DNA of 64,000 nucleotides, taken from Roseburia_C sp031555935. Lineage in GTDB: Bacteria; Bacillota; Clostridia; Lachnospirales; Lachnospiraceae. Numbering within the stretch: the first letter of the stretch is position 1; the number at the start of each line of letters is the position of its first letter. This document shows, one piece after another, positions 1 through 8,753 of this stretch. The translations under genes and the position numbers were made by a program. A model generated the notes under the pieces. That model did no database searches. It saw only the letters and a list, made by a program, of their open reading frames with translations, and had not been told where the DNA came from. The stretch spans positions 9,495-73,494 of the forward strand of contig JAVBTX010000035.1 of the NCBI GenBank assembly GCA_031555935.1, read 5' to 3'.

Positions 1-881
1 ACCTTGGCATTGTACTGAATTACATATGGAAGATACATTGCATTTGCCAAACCATGTGTAATGTGTCCGGTGGAGAAGGCTGCCCCGGTCTTATGTGCCA
101 TTGAATGAACAATTCCAAGCAGTGCATTGGAGAAGGCCATTCCTGCTAGGCACTGTCCATAGTGCATTACTTCCCGGCTTGCCATGTCGCCGTCGTATGA
201 TTTTATCAGTTCGCTATTTACAATCTGAATAGCTTTGATTGCCAATGGGTCGGTAAATACGGAGTTTAAGGTCGATACATATGCTTCAATCGCATGGGTC
301 AGTGCATCCATACCGGTATATGCCGTTAAGCTCTTAGGCATTGTCTCTGCCAGTGATGGGTCAACGATTGCGATATCTGGGGTGATATTAAAATCAGCCA
401 GTGGATATTTGATTCCTTTGGCATAATCAGTAATTACAGAAAATGCCGTTACTTCGGTTGCTGTTCCAGAGGTAGATGGAATTGCCGCAAATTTTGCTTT
501 GGTTCTTAACGCTGGGAAATTAAATGGCGTAATTAAATCTTCAAAGGTTGTTTCTGGATATTCATAAAATGCCCACATTGCTTTGGCTGCATCAATTGGA
601 GAACCACCACCCATAGATATAATCCAGTCTGGTTCAAATGCGCGCATTGCTTCGGCACCTTTCATTACTGTCTCAACAGAAGGGTCCGGCTCAACATTTT
701 CAAATAATGTTACTTCCATTCCAGCTTCTTTTAAATAGGTAACTGCTTTGTCCACAAAACCAAACTTTTTCATGGAACCGCCACCTAATACTAAAATTGC
801 TTTTTTTCCTTTTAAATTCTTTAATTCTGCTAAAGAATCTTTTCCATAATACACATCTCTTGGTAATGTAAATCTGCTCAT
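1..881 (-). CDS. Iron-containing alcohol dehydrogenase (5' part, runs off window start)
   Basis: About 293 N-terminal residues of a group III Fe-dependent alcohol dehydrogenase, which interconverts alcohols and aldehydes with NAD(P)H in the cytosol, typically in fermentation. The start is the ATG at 881-879, with GGAGG on the minus strand just upstream. Visible motifs are the dinucleotide-binding GGGSPIDAAKAM, the metal-binding segment TGMDALTHAIEAY (Asp and His ligands), and the later HSMAHKTGA and HITHGLANA histidines. The C-terminus lies outside the window. Substrate (butanol, ethanol or propanediol) cannot be decided. No partner gene is visible; tRNA-Cys lies upstream. Confidence 0.93.
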   Translation of the reverse strand, partial: MSRFTLPRDVYYGKDSLAELKNLKGKKAILVLGGGSMKKFGFVDKAVTYLKEAGMEVTLFENVEPDPSVETVMKGAEAMRAFEPDWIISMGGGSPIDAAKAMWAFYEYPETTFEDLITPFNFPALRTKAKFAAIPSTSGTATEVTAFSVITDYAKGIKYPLADFNITPDIAIVDPSLAETMPKSLTAYTGMDALTHAIEAYVSTLNSVFTDPLAIKAIQIVNSELIKSYDGDMASREVMHYGQCLAGMAFSNALLGIVHSMAHKTGAAFSTGHITHGLANAMYLPYVIQYNAK

Positions 882-1006
882 TTCTAGTTCCTCCTTCTGT
901 CGGAAACTCCGGCAACACAATGTCAATGAATTACTCTTAAATTATATAACTCTATGTTGGCATTATCAAGGACAGAACCGGTTTGTCAATGTCTTTTTTA
1001 TGAAAC

Positions 1007-1037
1007 AAAAAAACTCTAGGAATCTCATCCTAGAGTT
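1007..1037 (-). terminator. Intrinsic terminator after tRNA-Cys
   Basis: A perfect 10-bp stem (1012-1021 with 1028-1037, 6-nt loop) is followed on the minus strand by a run of seven T (1013-1007). It lies directly downstream of the leftward tRNA gene. Confidence 0.85.
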
Positions 1038-1043
1038 CTATAC

Positions 1044-1114
1044 AGGCGACAACCAGATTTGAACTGGTGATAAGGGTGTTGCAGACCCGTGCCTTACCAC
1101 TTGGCTATGTCGCC
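1044..1114 (-). tRNA. tRNA-Cys (GCA anticodon)
   Basis: The minus strand folds as a 71-nt cloverleaf. The acceptor stem GGCGACA/TGTCGCC has discriminator T. The anticodon loop CTGCAAC gives GCA, and the T-arm contains the canonical TTCAAAT. CCA is not encoded. It is transcribed leftward into the adjacent terminator. The small D-loop and overall length fit bacterial tRNA-Cys. Confidence 0.93.
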
Positions 1115-1188
1115 TCATCATGTAGATTTTAACAGAGGTGACACTATCCGTCAAGAATTAAAATTTATTATTTTTTAAAGAGAAGCCA

Positions 1189-1219
1189 CCAGCGTGACAT
1201 TTGGGTAATAACACGCTGG
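1189..1219. other. Hairpin in a gene-free stretch (1115-1534)
   Basis: The 420 bases between tRNA-Cys and the glycosyltransferase hold no credible ORF. They contain one perfect 8-bp inverted repeat, CCAGCGTG (1189-1196) and CACGCTGG (1212-1219), without a T tract. It does not match a riboswitch class I recognise. The remainder is AT-rich and probably holds promoters. Confidence 0.4.
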
Positions 1220-1373
1220 AGGGGAAACCAATATGTTAGGTAATAGGCCTTGTTTGGGGTATATCGGTAACCAAATAAATAATAGCATAAGAATGTTACT
1301 TTGAAATGTCGAATTATGTCGATAAGAATGTAAATTTGTATTATTTTTTAAACAAATATTAAGAAATCTTTTA

Positions 1374-1400
1374 TTGACATTCACTGTATTAATGTATTAT
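1374..1400 (+). promoter_or_regulatory. Candidate promoter of the glycosyltransferase operon
   Basis: TTGACA (1374-1379) is followed by TATTAT (1395-1400). The 15-bp spacer is shorter than ideal, but a TTATTG hexamer at 17 bp overlaps it. It would give a 5' leader of about 130 nt before the gene at 1535. Confidence 0.4.
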
Positions 1401-1534
1401 TGTTGTAGTACAGATAAAATAGTTGAAGATTTTTGCAAAACAAAATCGTTTTATCATATGAAAGAGATTTCAATATATCGTTGGTGACAATGGGGTAAAT
1501 TTTTTGTAAATCAAAAGCTAGGAGGAGATTTTAG

Positions 1535-2557
1535 ATGAAGAAAATAACATTTGCTGTACCATGCTACAATTCGGCCGCTTATATGGACCGCTGTATCGAA
1601 TCCTTATTGGTATGTGGTTCGGAAGCTGAAATTATTATCGTAAACGATGGTTCATCGGATGACACGGCCGCAATCGCCGATAAATACAAAGAGCAGCACC
1701 CAGACATGATAAAAGTAATACATAAAGAAAATGGGGGACACGGTTCAGCCGTAAATGCGGGGCTGGCCGAAGCAGAGGGATTATATTTCAAAGTAGTAGA
1801 TTCTGATGATTGGCTATCGGAAGATGCAGTGCACAAACTACTTAGAATGATTGGCGATTGGGAATGGGATGAACAAAAGGTCGACTTAATCGTATGTAAT
1901 TATATTTATAATCATTTATATGAGAATAAAACACGTGTTGTACGTTATACCAATGTATTTCCAGAGGGAAAGGTTTGCAATTGGAATCAGATTAAGCGAT
2001 TCCGGCCATCTCAGTATTTAGTCATGCATGCATTGGTTTATCGTACCGAAATCCTTAGAAATTGTGGAATAGAGCTACCGAAGCATACCTTCTATGTGGA
2101 TAACATCTTTGCTTATCAGCCACTGCCGTATGTTAAGAGTATCTGCTATTTAAATGTGGATTTATATAACTATTTCCTAGGCAGAGACGATCAATCCGTC
2201 AACGAGCGGGTATTGATGTCACGCATTGACCAGCAGATTAAAGTAACAAAAATCGTCTCAAAGTGTGTTGACTTAGATTCCGTTCGGGCACAGTATCCGA
2301 AATTAGCAGAGTATATGACACGGAATATTTCAATTATGATGTCAATTTCATCCATTCATTTGCTGCTAATTGGCACGAAGGATGCATTTGAGAAACGGAC
2401 CCGGTTGTGGAATTCAATTCGTTCCGAAAATCGGCAGCTATATCGTAAATTAAAGTATGCAACCTTAAGTGGATTAACATATTTGCCGGGTCGAACGGGA
2501 GGATTTTTGTCAGTATCTGGTTATCGGGTTGCAAAAAAAATATATCGATTCCAGTAG
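1535..2557 (+). CDS. Glycosyltransferase family 2
   Basis: A 340-residue GT-A fold glycosyltransferase, cytosolic and probably membrane-associated, that transfers a sugar from a nucleotide donor. The N-terminus FAVPCYNSAAYMDRCIES is the classic GT2 start. NDGSSDD (37-43) binds nucleotide and D89-S90-D91 (VVDSDDW) is the DXD metal site. GGAGGAG 8-10 nt before the ATG fixes the start. The next two genes are close and co-directional, suggesting a small envelope-polymer or glycolipid operon. The acceptor cannot be inferred. Confidence 0.9.
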   Translation: MKKITFAVPCYNSAAYMDRCIESLLVCGSEAEIIIVNDGSSDDTAAIADKYKEQHPDMIKVIHKENGGHGSAVNAGLAEAEGLYFKVVDSDDWLSEDAVHKLLRMIGDWEWDEQKVDLIVCNYIYNHLYENKTRVVRYTNVFPEGKVCNWNQIKRFRPSQYLVMHALVYRTEILRNCGIELPKHTFYVDNIFAYQPLPYVKSICYLNVDLYNYFLGRDDQSVNERVLMSRIDQQIKVTKIVSKCVDLDSVRAQYPKLAEYMTRNISIMMSISSIHLLLIGTKDAFEKRTRLWNSIRSENRQLYRKLKYATLSGLTYLPGRTGGFLSVSGYRVAKKIYRFQ

Positions 2558-2597
2558 CGCCAGCATACATTACTTACAAAGGAAAAGGGTGATAAAT

Positions 2598-3155
2598 ATG
2601 GAAAAACTATATATTGGACTGGTAGATACCCCGGGATTATTTGCATCAATCATAAGAAGAGTAATAAAGCAGGATTATATTCATGTTGTATTAGGTCTGG
2701 ATGAACTTTTAGATGAATGCTATAGTGTTGGTCGAAGAAATCCATCTGTTCCGTTGCTGGCAGGTTTTGAGCGGGAGGAAAAAGAAAAAATTATTCAGGC
2801 ATTTCCAACTGCTCGCTATATGATTTACAGTATTGAGTGTACGGCGGAACAAAAAGTTGCCATTCAGGAAACACTTCGTGAATGTTATCAGCGAAGATAT
2901 AAATACCACTATTGCATTCTTGGGTTGCCATTCCTTTTATTCAATCGGGAATTTTATCAGGAAGGGCGCTATACCTGCTCCTCATTTGTTGCAAGAATAT
3001 TAGAAATTCATGGAATTCAATTGTTTGACAAGCATTTTTCCTTAGTAACACCAAAGGATTTTTATGAATTAGAAGAAAAAGAGGTTATCTATGAAGGAAG
3101 TATTGCAGGAATCTGCGCCGATAAAAACTACCCAATCTTCCCAAAAACAGCGTAG
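2598..3155 (+). CDS. Permuted papain-like (YiiX/NlpC-P60 type) cysteine hydrolase
   Basis: 185 residues. An upstream in-frame ATG at 2529 overlaps the previous gene; the ATG at 2598 follows GGAAAAGGGTG and is preferred. The order is histidine first (YIHVVLGLD, H29) and cysteine later (YTCSSFVARIL, around residue 131), as in circularly permuted papain-like enzymes of the YiiX/YebB type, which act on amide bonds of peptidoglycan or lipids. No signal peptide or membrane segment is evident. Neighbours point to envelope metabolism. The substrate is unknown and the family assignment rests on motif order only. Confidence 0.6.
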   Translation: MEKLYIGLVDTPGLFASIIRRVIKQDYIHVVLGLDELLDECYSVGRRNPSVPLLAGFEREEKEKIIQAFPTARYMIYSIECTAEQKVAIQETLRECYQRRYKYHYCILGLPFLLFNREFYQEGRYTCSSFVARILEIHGIQLFDKHFSLVTPKDFYELEEKEVIYEGSIAGICADKNYPIFPKTA

Positions 3156-4254
3156 TGTAAAGAAAAATGTGATAAGTCTGGCAATCTTTTTCTTATTAGC
3201 TGGGTTGACGTTCTATGTCATATTTCATGGCAATGATATGAGTGAGGTGGCCGTAGCCATCGCTCGAGTTCATCCGGGATATTTGGTATTGGCAGCCGTA
3301 CTGGGATTGTTTTTTGTCTCCGCAGAAGGATTGATGATATGGTATTTAATGCATTCGATTGATAAAAAAGCAAAGCTTCTGCGATGCATTAAATATTCTT
3401 TTGTCGGATTTTTCTTTTCCGGCATTACACCATCTGCGACGGGCGGACAACCCGTTCAGTTGTATTATATGAATAAAGATAAGTTGAAGGTTTCTGAGAG
3501 TACCGTTGTCTTGATGACGGTAGCAGTCTTATATAAACTGGTGCTGGTTATGATGGGACTTGGAATTCTGCTCTTTGCCCATGATTCTTTGATTGATTTC
3601 CTAGGCGGTTATGTCTATTTGTATTATTTGGGATTGACACTGAATGTTGTTGTGGTAGCAGTGCTTTTGTTTATCATGATATCGCCGAAGATATTTCGAA
3701 ACACGGTTCTTGGCATCGAAAAGCTGTTAGTCAGATTGCATATTTTAAAACCATCTGAGAAGCGGATGCAGACATTAACCGGATTTACCGAACGTTACCA
3801 GGAAACGGTACAGTTTTTTTTGAAAAATAAACACAAGGTTGTGATAACATTATTAATCACAATCGTCCAAAGAATCAGCGTATTTGTTCTGACCTATGTG
3901 ATATACAGAGGCTTTGAATTAAGTGGAACAAGTGCATTTACCGTAATTTTGTTACAGGCATCTGTTTATATCGCGGTGGATATGTTACCATTGCCGGGCG
4001 CTCAGGGCATTACTGAGCTGATGTATAAAAGAGTATTTCAGATGGTCTTTCCGGGAAGCTATCTCACCGCCTCGATGTGTGTAACGAGGGGAATTAATTT
4101 CTATTTTCTGATGATTGTCAGTGCCGCAGTTACACTTTATTGTTATATTCAGTCAAAGCTGCGCAAAGAAGAGAAAGTCCTACTCTCTGCGGCAGAAGCT
4201 AATAATCCGGTCTTTAAAACTAATTCCAATAATGCCTGCAAAACCAATAATTAA
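3091..4254 (+). CDS. UPF0104 / lysylphosphatidylglycerol synthase TM-region protein
   Basis: 387-residue polytopic membrane protein with the family signature SGITPSATGGQPVQLYYM near residue 110 and a second motif DMLPLPGAQGITE around residue 305. The family comprises the flippase-like half of MprF and stand-alone relatives, often beside glycosyltransferases that make glycolipids. The start ATG overlaps the preceding gene by 65 nt and follows AGAGG, implying coupled translation. The last 75 bases overlap the convergent TVP38 gene, so both C-termini are encoded on opposite strands. A role in moving or building a glycolipid with the upstream GT2 is inference. Confidence 0.85.
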   Translation: MKEVLQESAPIKTTQSSQKQRSVKKNVISLAIFFLLAGLTFYVIFHGNDMSEVAVAIARVHPGYLVLAAVLGLFFVSAEGLMIWYLMHSIDKKAKLLRCIKYSFVGFFFSGITPSATGGQPVQLYYMNKDKLKVSESTVVLMTVAVLYKLVLVMMGLGILLFAHDSLIDFLGGYVYLYYLGLTLNVVVVAVLLFIMISPKIFRNTVLGIEKLLVRLHILKPSEKRMQTLTGFTERYQETVQFFLKNKHKVVITLLITIVQRISVFVLTYVIYRGFELSGTSAFTVILLQASVYIAVDMLPLPGAQGITELMYKRVFQMVFPGSYLTASMCVTRGINFYFLMIVSAAVTLYCYIQSKLRKEEKVLLSAAEANNPVFKTNSNNACKTNN

Positions 4255-4863
4255 GAATGTGAGCAAGGTGGTTTTCCAATCACCTTGCCGCATGTTAGAA
4301 CCCATCATTGCCGAAAAAATAATTGACGGTGTCCGGGCAATGGTAGTAATAATAATAAATTTTGTTACACTCATATCTGTTACGCCAACAAAATAAGTCA
4401 GCATATCTTTTGGTGTTCCCGGAATCAAAAATAAGATAAACGTCACCAATTCACTTTTCTTGCTATCATGCAGCCACTTCCAATTTTGAACATTTTCCTC
4501 TTTAAAAAGACGATAAAGCAGTTTCTTTCCAAATCGTTTGGCAATCGCAAAGATAATCATTGTACCGATAATGCTTCCCGCTACACAGAGTGCCAGACCA
4601 CCGGTGGTTCCATACAATGCACCAGCAATAATTTCCATCGGTCCACCAGGAATAAAGGCAATGACAACCTGAATGATTTGTCCGACAAGCAGCACCAAAA
4701 AACCAATAAAGCCCATCTCATTTACCCAGTTTTCAATGGCAATCTGATTGTCTGGCTTTGAAAGCTCCTCAAAATATGGAAATAGCAGTGCGGTTAGGCC
4801 AATTACTAGTCCGATAAATAAGATACAATAAATAATAATTCGTTTGCGCTGATCTTTTGCCAT
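4180..4863 (-). CDS. TVP38/TMEM64 (SNARE-associated/DedA-like) membrane protein
   Basis: 227 residues with an N-terminal membrane segment, the central motif FIPGGPMEIIAGALYGTTGG and the conserved LFLIPGTPKDMLTY. These are hallmarks of the TVP38 family, whose members are implicated in lipid transbilayer movement. A TTG at 4869 is in frame, but GGAGG (4874-4870) has no spacing to it; the ATG at 4863 sits 6 nt downstream and is chosen. The stop lies inside the convergent UPF0104 gene. Confidence 0.85.
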   Translation of the reverse strand: MAKDQRKRIIIYCILFIGLVIGLTALLFPYFEELSKPDNQIAIENWVNEMGFIGFLVLLVGQIIQVVIAFIPGGPMEIIAGALYGTTGGLALCVAGSIIGTMIIFAIAKRFGKKLLYRLFKEENVQNWKWLHDSKKSELVTFILFLIPGTPKDMLTYFVGVTDMSVTKFIIITTIARTPSIIFSAMMGSNMRQGDWKTTLLTFLIIGFAGIIGISFKDRIISFCRRE

Positions 4864-4926
4864 AGCCAACCTCCGTTTGTAAATATAGTATATTTATGCG
4901 ACTATTAAATGAAATTTATTATAGAA

Positions 4927-6171
4927 TTATGGATTTTTTTTAAGAAACTGAAGCTCCTCTTTGGTAACCTGCCCATCACTGTATCGTGCTTTTTCATAGA
5001 TTTCGGTAGCTCGCTTGGCATCACCGGGATAATATTGTTTTGAAATGTCACGCGGCAGCATCGACGGCTGAATGGTGTCATCTGCTTTCGCAGCATTTTT
5101 AGTCACCATTGATTTATACAATCTTCTAGCCTTGGCATTAGCGCCTTTGGGTATTGTCTGACGCCGCTTTTTACGGAAGCGTTCACCGTTTAAATCTTTT
5201 GGAAAAATAAATTCACTGATATCGTCGCCAGGGAGTGACGTGCTGGACATATTTTTAATCAGCTTTAAGAAGGACGTTACCAATAAAGTTACAAGGGCAA
5301 TGACAAGGGCAATCACAACGATGATTCCGATAATCCGTTCCAGAGCATATAAAATATCTCGCCAGAGGCTATCTGGAATGTTATCTTCGGCAAATGGCAT
5401 CATGGTAGAAGTTTCCGGCGGTGTTTCCGTATCAAGGGTTTCTGGATATTCCTTCCAAAGACCGGAAAAGAGAAACCGGAGGAAGGCAATCAATGCATTT
5501 CGGAGTAAGTTTCCTAGTGACTGAAGGATTTGGCCGACATAGGTATTGCCGAACAACAGCATTAACCCGGAACAAAGCGTGATAAAAACCGTCATCATAA
5601 ATGAGTTAATAGTAATCAACTGTTTTACCGGCAGTGCCGCAGATTCCTTGTGCAGCATAATAAATGAATTTACATTGCAAAAATTATAGTGTAAAAGCTT
5701 AAGAATCAGAAACAGCTCGCCAGAAACCAGTCCGGCTTGAATCAGGGTATCAGACGACTGGTAACTCCCCACAAGGCAGTTAAAAATAAAGAAACCAAGA
5801 AAGACTATCGACACATTTTCAGCACTTTCTTTTGTTTCCCGGCTGCTTTGGTAGAGAGAATAAAAAATCAGGATGGCGCCAGTAAAAAAGAATCCCGTTT
5901 TTTCAATCATGGAATCACCTAAGAAATACATATAAACGCCAACGCAGATATGAACCAAAAATAAAATAGCACCTTTTTGGATATAAAGTCTGGCAATATA
6001 TAGTGCAGTTACTGGAAGCAGTAAAAACAGCAGGCATGGTAACACGCGAGTATCCTTGGCCTGAACAAACCCAAACAAAAAAAACAGCAAAAATGCTAAG
6101 AACACGAGTAGTTGCATCGTGACTTCTGTAAATCTAATGATATATATGGGGATTCGATTGCTGAAATTCAT
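4927..6171 (-). CDS. Membrane protein of the MoxR/DUF58 operon with DUF4129-like tail
   Basis: 414 residues. About six hydrophobic segments fill the N-terminal 240 residues, a further membrane helix follows near residue 280, and the cytosolic C-terminus is Lys/Arg-rich with an Ala/Lys/Tyr helical stretch (KARRLYKSM, AKRATEIYEKARYS) resembling DUF4129. ATG 6171 overlaps the DUF58 stop as ATGA and follows GGGAGGTG; a longer ATG at 6192 has no ribosome-binding site. Third gene of a leftward operon. Such operons usually encode a transglutaminase-like protein, which is absent. Function unknown; the DUF4129 match is tentative. Confidence 0.65.
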   Translation of the reverse strand: MNFSNRIPIYIIRFTEVTMQLLVFLAFLLFFLFGFVQAKDTRVLPCLLFLLLPVTALYIARLYIQKGAILFLVHICVGVYMYFLGDSMIEKTGFFFTGAILIFYSLYQSSRETKESAENVSIVFLGFFIFNCLVGSYQSSDTLIQAGLVSGELFLILKLLHYNFCNVNSFIMLHKESAALPVKQLITINSFMMTVFITLCSGLMLLFGNTYVGQILQSLGNLLRNALIAFLRFLFSGLWKEYPETLDTETPPETSTMMPFAEDNIPDSLWRDILYALERIIGIIVVIALVIALVTLLVTSFLKLIKNMSSTSLPGDDISEFIFPKDLNGERFRKKRRQTIPKGANAKARRLYKSMVTKNAAKADDTIQPSMLPRDISKQYYPGDAKRATEIYEKARYSDGQVTKEELQFLKKNP

Positions 6172-7298
6172 TCTCCGTACTGCACCTCCCATCGAATGAT
6201 ATCATTTTCATTAACTTCGCGAAATCTTCCATCCATACCTGGATGAATCGGAAAAAGCCACAGACCACCGGCACACTCTTGTGTGAGCAGATGATATTTT
6301 TCTTGCAATTTTACTTTTTTGCAGGTAGATATCATAACAATATGTGTACCTTTATCCAGTGAGTTCCTCTTTTCTTCCATTATAGTTAAAAAGTCCGTCA
6401 TATCTTTGTCAAGGTCAATGCGTGAGAGTCCAATCATAATTTCTTTGCGATGACTTTCATCACAGCCACTGGTGATGGATAACCGTTCACCGGTTATGGC
6501 ATCAACGCCGCCGGAAATAATACTTACGCCAACGCCTTGCTGGGTTAGTCGAAAAGTCAGTGCGCAAGCCATCGAAATACTTTTTTCCTTTAAGGTTTCG
6601 TATGTCAGGATGCCTTCATTTTCAAGATTTAATAGGATACAGACTTCCTGTGCGGCAGTATAGTCATGGATATTTACCTTCAAATCACCAGTTCGGGCGG
6701 AAGCATTCCAGTTAATCGAGTTCATGGTGTCATAGGTCTGATATTCCCTGATGCCACGAAATTCGAATGGGTCCTCATAGGCAAATTGTTTGGCTAGAAT
6801 AGTTCCCATAATCTTGTGGTATGGAATGTCAATCTCCTCGGCACTAAGCGGAGCAGGACAAACCGTTAAACTCTGATGGGTGGGAATTGTGTATCCCAAA
6901 ATATCGCTTAAAAATATATCCGATGATACCAAATCAATCGACTCAATCAAATATAGTCCACGCTTGTTGCAGGTGAAAGGCAGTCTTCGGCTTACCTTCT
7001 GAAAAAAAAGCAGGGAAAAGACATCGCTTTTATAACATTTGTCAGAAATACTGACATTCATAACCACATCTGTAAAGACAAGGCTTCGGTCAATGGCAAA
7101 CTTAATTGTCACCATTGGAACCGGAATCCATTTTCCGTTTGAAACAATTTCCGTCAAAATGACCTCATCACCCGGAAAAACTTCGGCTTCGGAAAAATTT
7201 AATTCCACAGATAAGTTTTTATGCCAGTGCTTGATATAAGTCTTGTTAATGATGTAAAGCAGCAATGCTACTCCCAAGCTAACAACAATCAGAATCAT
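6168..7298 (-). CDS. DUF58 domain protein
   Basis: 376 residues with a short N-terminal membrane segment, a beta-rich middle and the DUF58 signature DPFEFRGIREYQTYD followed by INWNASARTGDL. The region after it (CILLNLE...) resembles a vWA-like fold. DUF58 proteins accompany MoxR ATPases and are thought to be substrates or adaptors of these chaperone-like complexes. The ATG directly follows the TAA of the MoxR gene, and the stop overlaps the next start (ATGA), so the three genes are translationally coupled. Confidence 0.88.
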   Translation of the reverse strand: MILIVVSLGVALLLYIINKTYIKHWHKNLSVELNFSEAEVFPGDEVILTEIVSNGKWIPVPMVTIKFAIDRSLVFTDVVMNVSISDKCYKSDVFSLLFFQKVSRRLPFTCNKRGLYLIESIDLVSSDIFLSDILGYTIPTHQSLTVCPAPLSAEEIDIPYHKIMGTILAKQFAYEDPFEFRGIREYQTYDTMNSINWNASARTGDLKVNIHDYTAAQEVCILLNLENEGILTYETLKEKSISMACALTFRLTQQGVGVSIISGGVDAITGERLSITSGCDESHRKEIMIGLSRIDLDKDMTDFLTIMEEKRNSLDKGTHIVMISTCKKVKLQEKYHLLTQECAGGLWLFPIHPGMDGRFREVNENDIIRWEVQYGE

Positions 7299-8255
7299 TT
7301 ATTTGCTCCATTCCTCTGTCGGAACCGAAAGTTCGGCAAGAATTTGTTCCATCGTTTTTTTCCGGTCAGTTTCCCCGCTAAAGCCGGAAGAGAGAACCAG
7401 CCTATGCGCAAACACAGGTACAGCCAGTGCTTGAATATCTTCGGGTACAACATAGTTACGGTCGTGAAGGTAAGCATAAGATTTGGCACATGAAAGCATT
7501 GCCAGCGTTCCTCTTGGACTTATTCCATGCCGAATCTTAGGTGATTTCCGAGTGGCCAAGACGATATCCGCAATATATTCCAGGAGCAGCGGGTGGACAA
7601 ATACTGTGGCCGCCTCTTGCTGCATGGTAACCAGCTCTTTGCAGTCGCATACGGGTGCAAGGTGCGCCAATTTGTCGGTAGTAGGCGTATCATTTAGAAA
7701 ACGTTCCATAATGGAGAGTTCTTCCTCTTTACTTGGAAGTCCCATCGAAAGCTTCATTAAAAAACGGTCCAACTGAGCTTCTGGCAATGGAAACGTACCT
7801 GCTGTTTCGACCGGGTTCTGGGTCGCAATAACAATAAATGGAGCTTTTAGCGGCTGGGTCTGACCGTCAATTGTAACCTGATGTTCCGCCATGCATTCCA
7901 AGAGACTGGACTGCGTACGTGGGGTAGCACGGTTAATTTCATCTGCCAGCACAATATTTCCAAAAACAGGTCCTTTTTTTAGAACAAAGTCCCCTTCCTT
8001 CTGGTTGTAATAATTTAATCCGGTTACATCAGAAGGCAGCAGGTCAGGGGTAAACTGAATACGGGAAAATTCTGCCTGCATACTGCGGGCCAAAGATTTG
8101 GCGAGAACAGTCTTACCGGTTCCCGGAACGTCATCGAGCAAAACATGTCCACCGGCTACCAATGATGTGATAATTAAGTTGATGACATCATCTTTTCCGA
8201 CAATAACAGAAGCAATATTTTCTTTGATTTTGTTGGCTAGAGATTGGTTTTCCAA
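7299..8255 (-). CDS. MoxR-family AAA+ ATPase
   Basis: 318 residues. Walker A is DDVPGTGKT (41-49), Walker B is NIVLADEINRA, and the MoxR stretch QSSLLECMAEHQVTIDG and sensor region ATQNPVE are present. MoxR ATPases act as chaperones that mature or activate partner proteins carrying vWA or DUF58 domains. An ATG at 8270 is in frame but contains the Shine-Dalgarno sequence GGAGG itself; that GGAGG lies 8 nt before TTG 8255, so I prefer TTG. First gene of a MoxR/DUF58/membrane-protein operon. Confidence 0.92.
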   Translation of the reverse strand: MENQSLANKIKENIASVIVGKDDVINLIITSLVAGGHVLLDDVPGTGKTVLAKSLARSMQAEFSRIQFTPDLLPSDVTGLNYYNQKEGDFVLKKGPVFGNIVLADEINRATPRTQSSLLECMAEHQVTIDGQTQPLKAPFIVIATQNPVETAGTFPLPEAQLDRFLMKLSMGLPSKEEELSIMERFLNDTPTTDKLAHLAPVCDCKELVTMQQEAATVFVHPLLLEYIADIVLATRKSPKIRHGISPRGTLAMLSCAKSYAYLHDRNYVVPEDIQALAVPVFAHRLVLSSGFSGETDRKKTMEQILAELSVPTEEWSK

Positions 8256-8386
8256 GATAAATACCTCCATAATGTAATTAGTTATAGTTATTTTAACATA
8301 TTAGCCAGCGATTTATCTATCTATAAAACGCTATTTTAAAGACATTCTAAATATTTTATTTATTTCATTTACCCAGATTAATTTGT

Positions 8387-8415
8387 TTGATACGATTCCG
8401 TTATACCGGTATACA
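8387..8415 (+). promoter_or_regulatory. Promoter of the 73-residue gene
   Basis: TTGATA (8387-8392), 17-bp spacer, TATACA (8410-8415). It is followed by AAAGGAG and the ATG at 8442, giving a very short leader. Confidence 0.6.
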
Positions 8416-8441
8416 AAATATTCAACGAAAGGAGAATTCGA

Positions 8442-8663
8442 ATGATTGATGGAAGTAAATTTGTAAAATTTCTTGCAAATAAATGTGGCTGTACGTGTAA
8501 CGGAAATGATATTGAGCGAGACGGTGTACATTTCTATCTTAAAAGCAGGGATGGAGAAGTCCATCCAGATAGTGCGGCAAAATGTATGAAAGACCTAAAT
8601 ATTGATGGTTCGCTTAGGGATGATGCAAAAGAGAAATTTCCAGAAATAGCGGCTTATCTATAA
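8442..8663 (+). CDS. Small uncharacterised protein (73 aa)
   Basis: Well-supported small gene: its own promoter, AAAGGAG 9 nt before ATG, and a terminator right after the stop. The product is soluble with three cysteines (CGCTC near residues 15-19 and one near 49) and many charged residues. I do not recognise the family. The spacing of CxC plus a later Cys could bind metal, but this is speculative. It is monocistronic between two unrelated genes. Confidence 0.75.
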   Translation: MIDGSKFVKFLANKCGCTCNGNDIERDGVHFYLKSRDGEVHPDSAAKCMKDLNIDGSLRDDAKEKFPEIAAYL

Positions 8664-8673
8664 CATCATCTAT

Positions 8674-8718
8674 GGGTGTCTCTAAAAGTTTGTTCATAGC
8701 TTTGGGGACACCCTTTTT
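8674..8718 (+). terminator. Intrinsic terminator
   Basis: GGGTGTC (8674-8680) pairs with GACACCC (8707-8713), extended by AAAG/CTTT inside, and is followed by TTTTT. Confidence 0.75.
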
Positions 8719-8753
8719 ACTCATTTTTAAAGAAATTATGAATAGTATATAAC

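Noticed and set aside
1189..1330. Possible c-di-GMP or other riboswitch upstream of the glycosyltransferase
   Set aside because: Hairpin present but the conserved core motifs of known classes are missing.
4927..8255. Complete MoxR-DUF58-transglutaminase cluster
   Set aside because: The transglutaminase-like gene is absent; the third gene is a membrane protein without the Cys-His-Asp domain.
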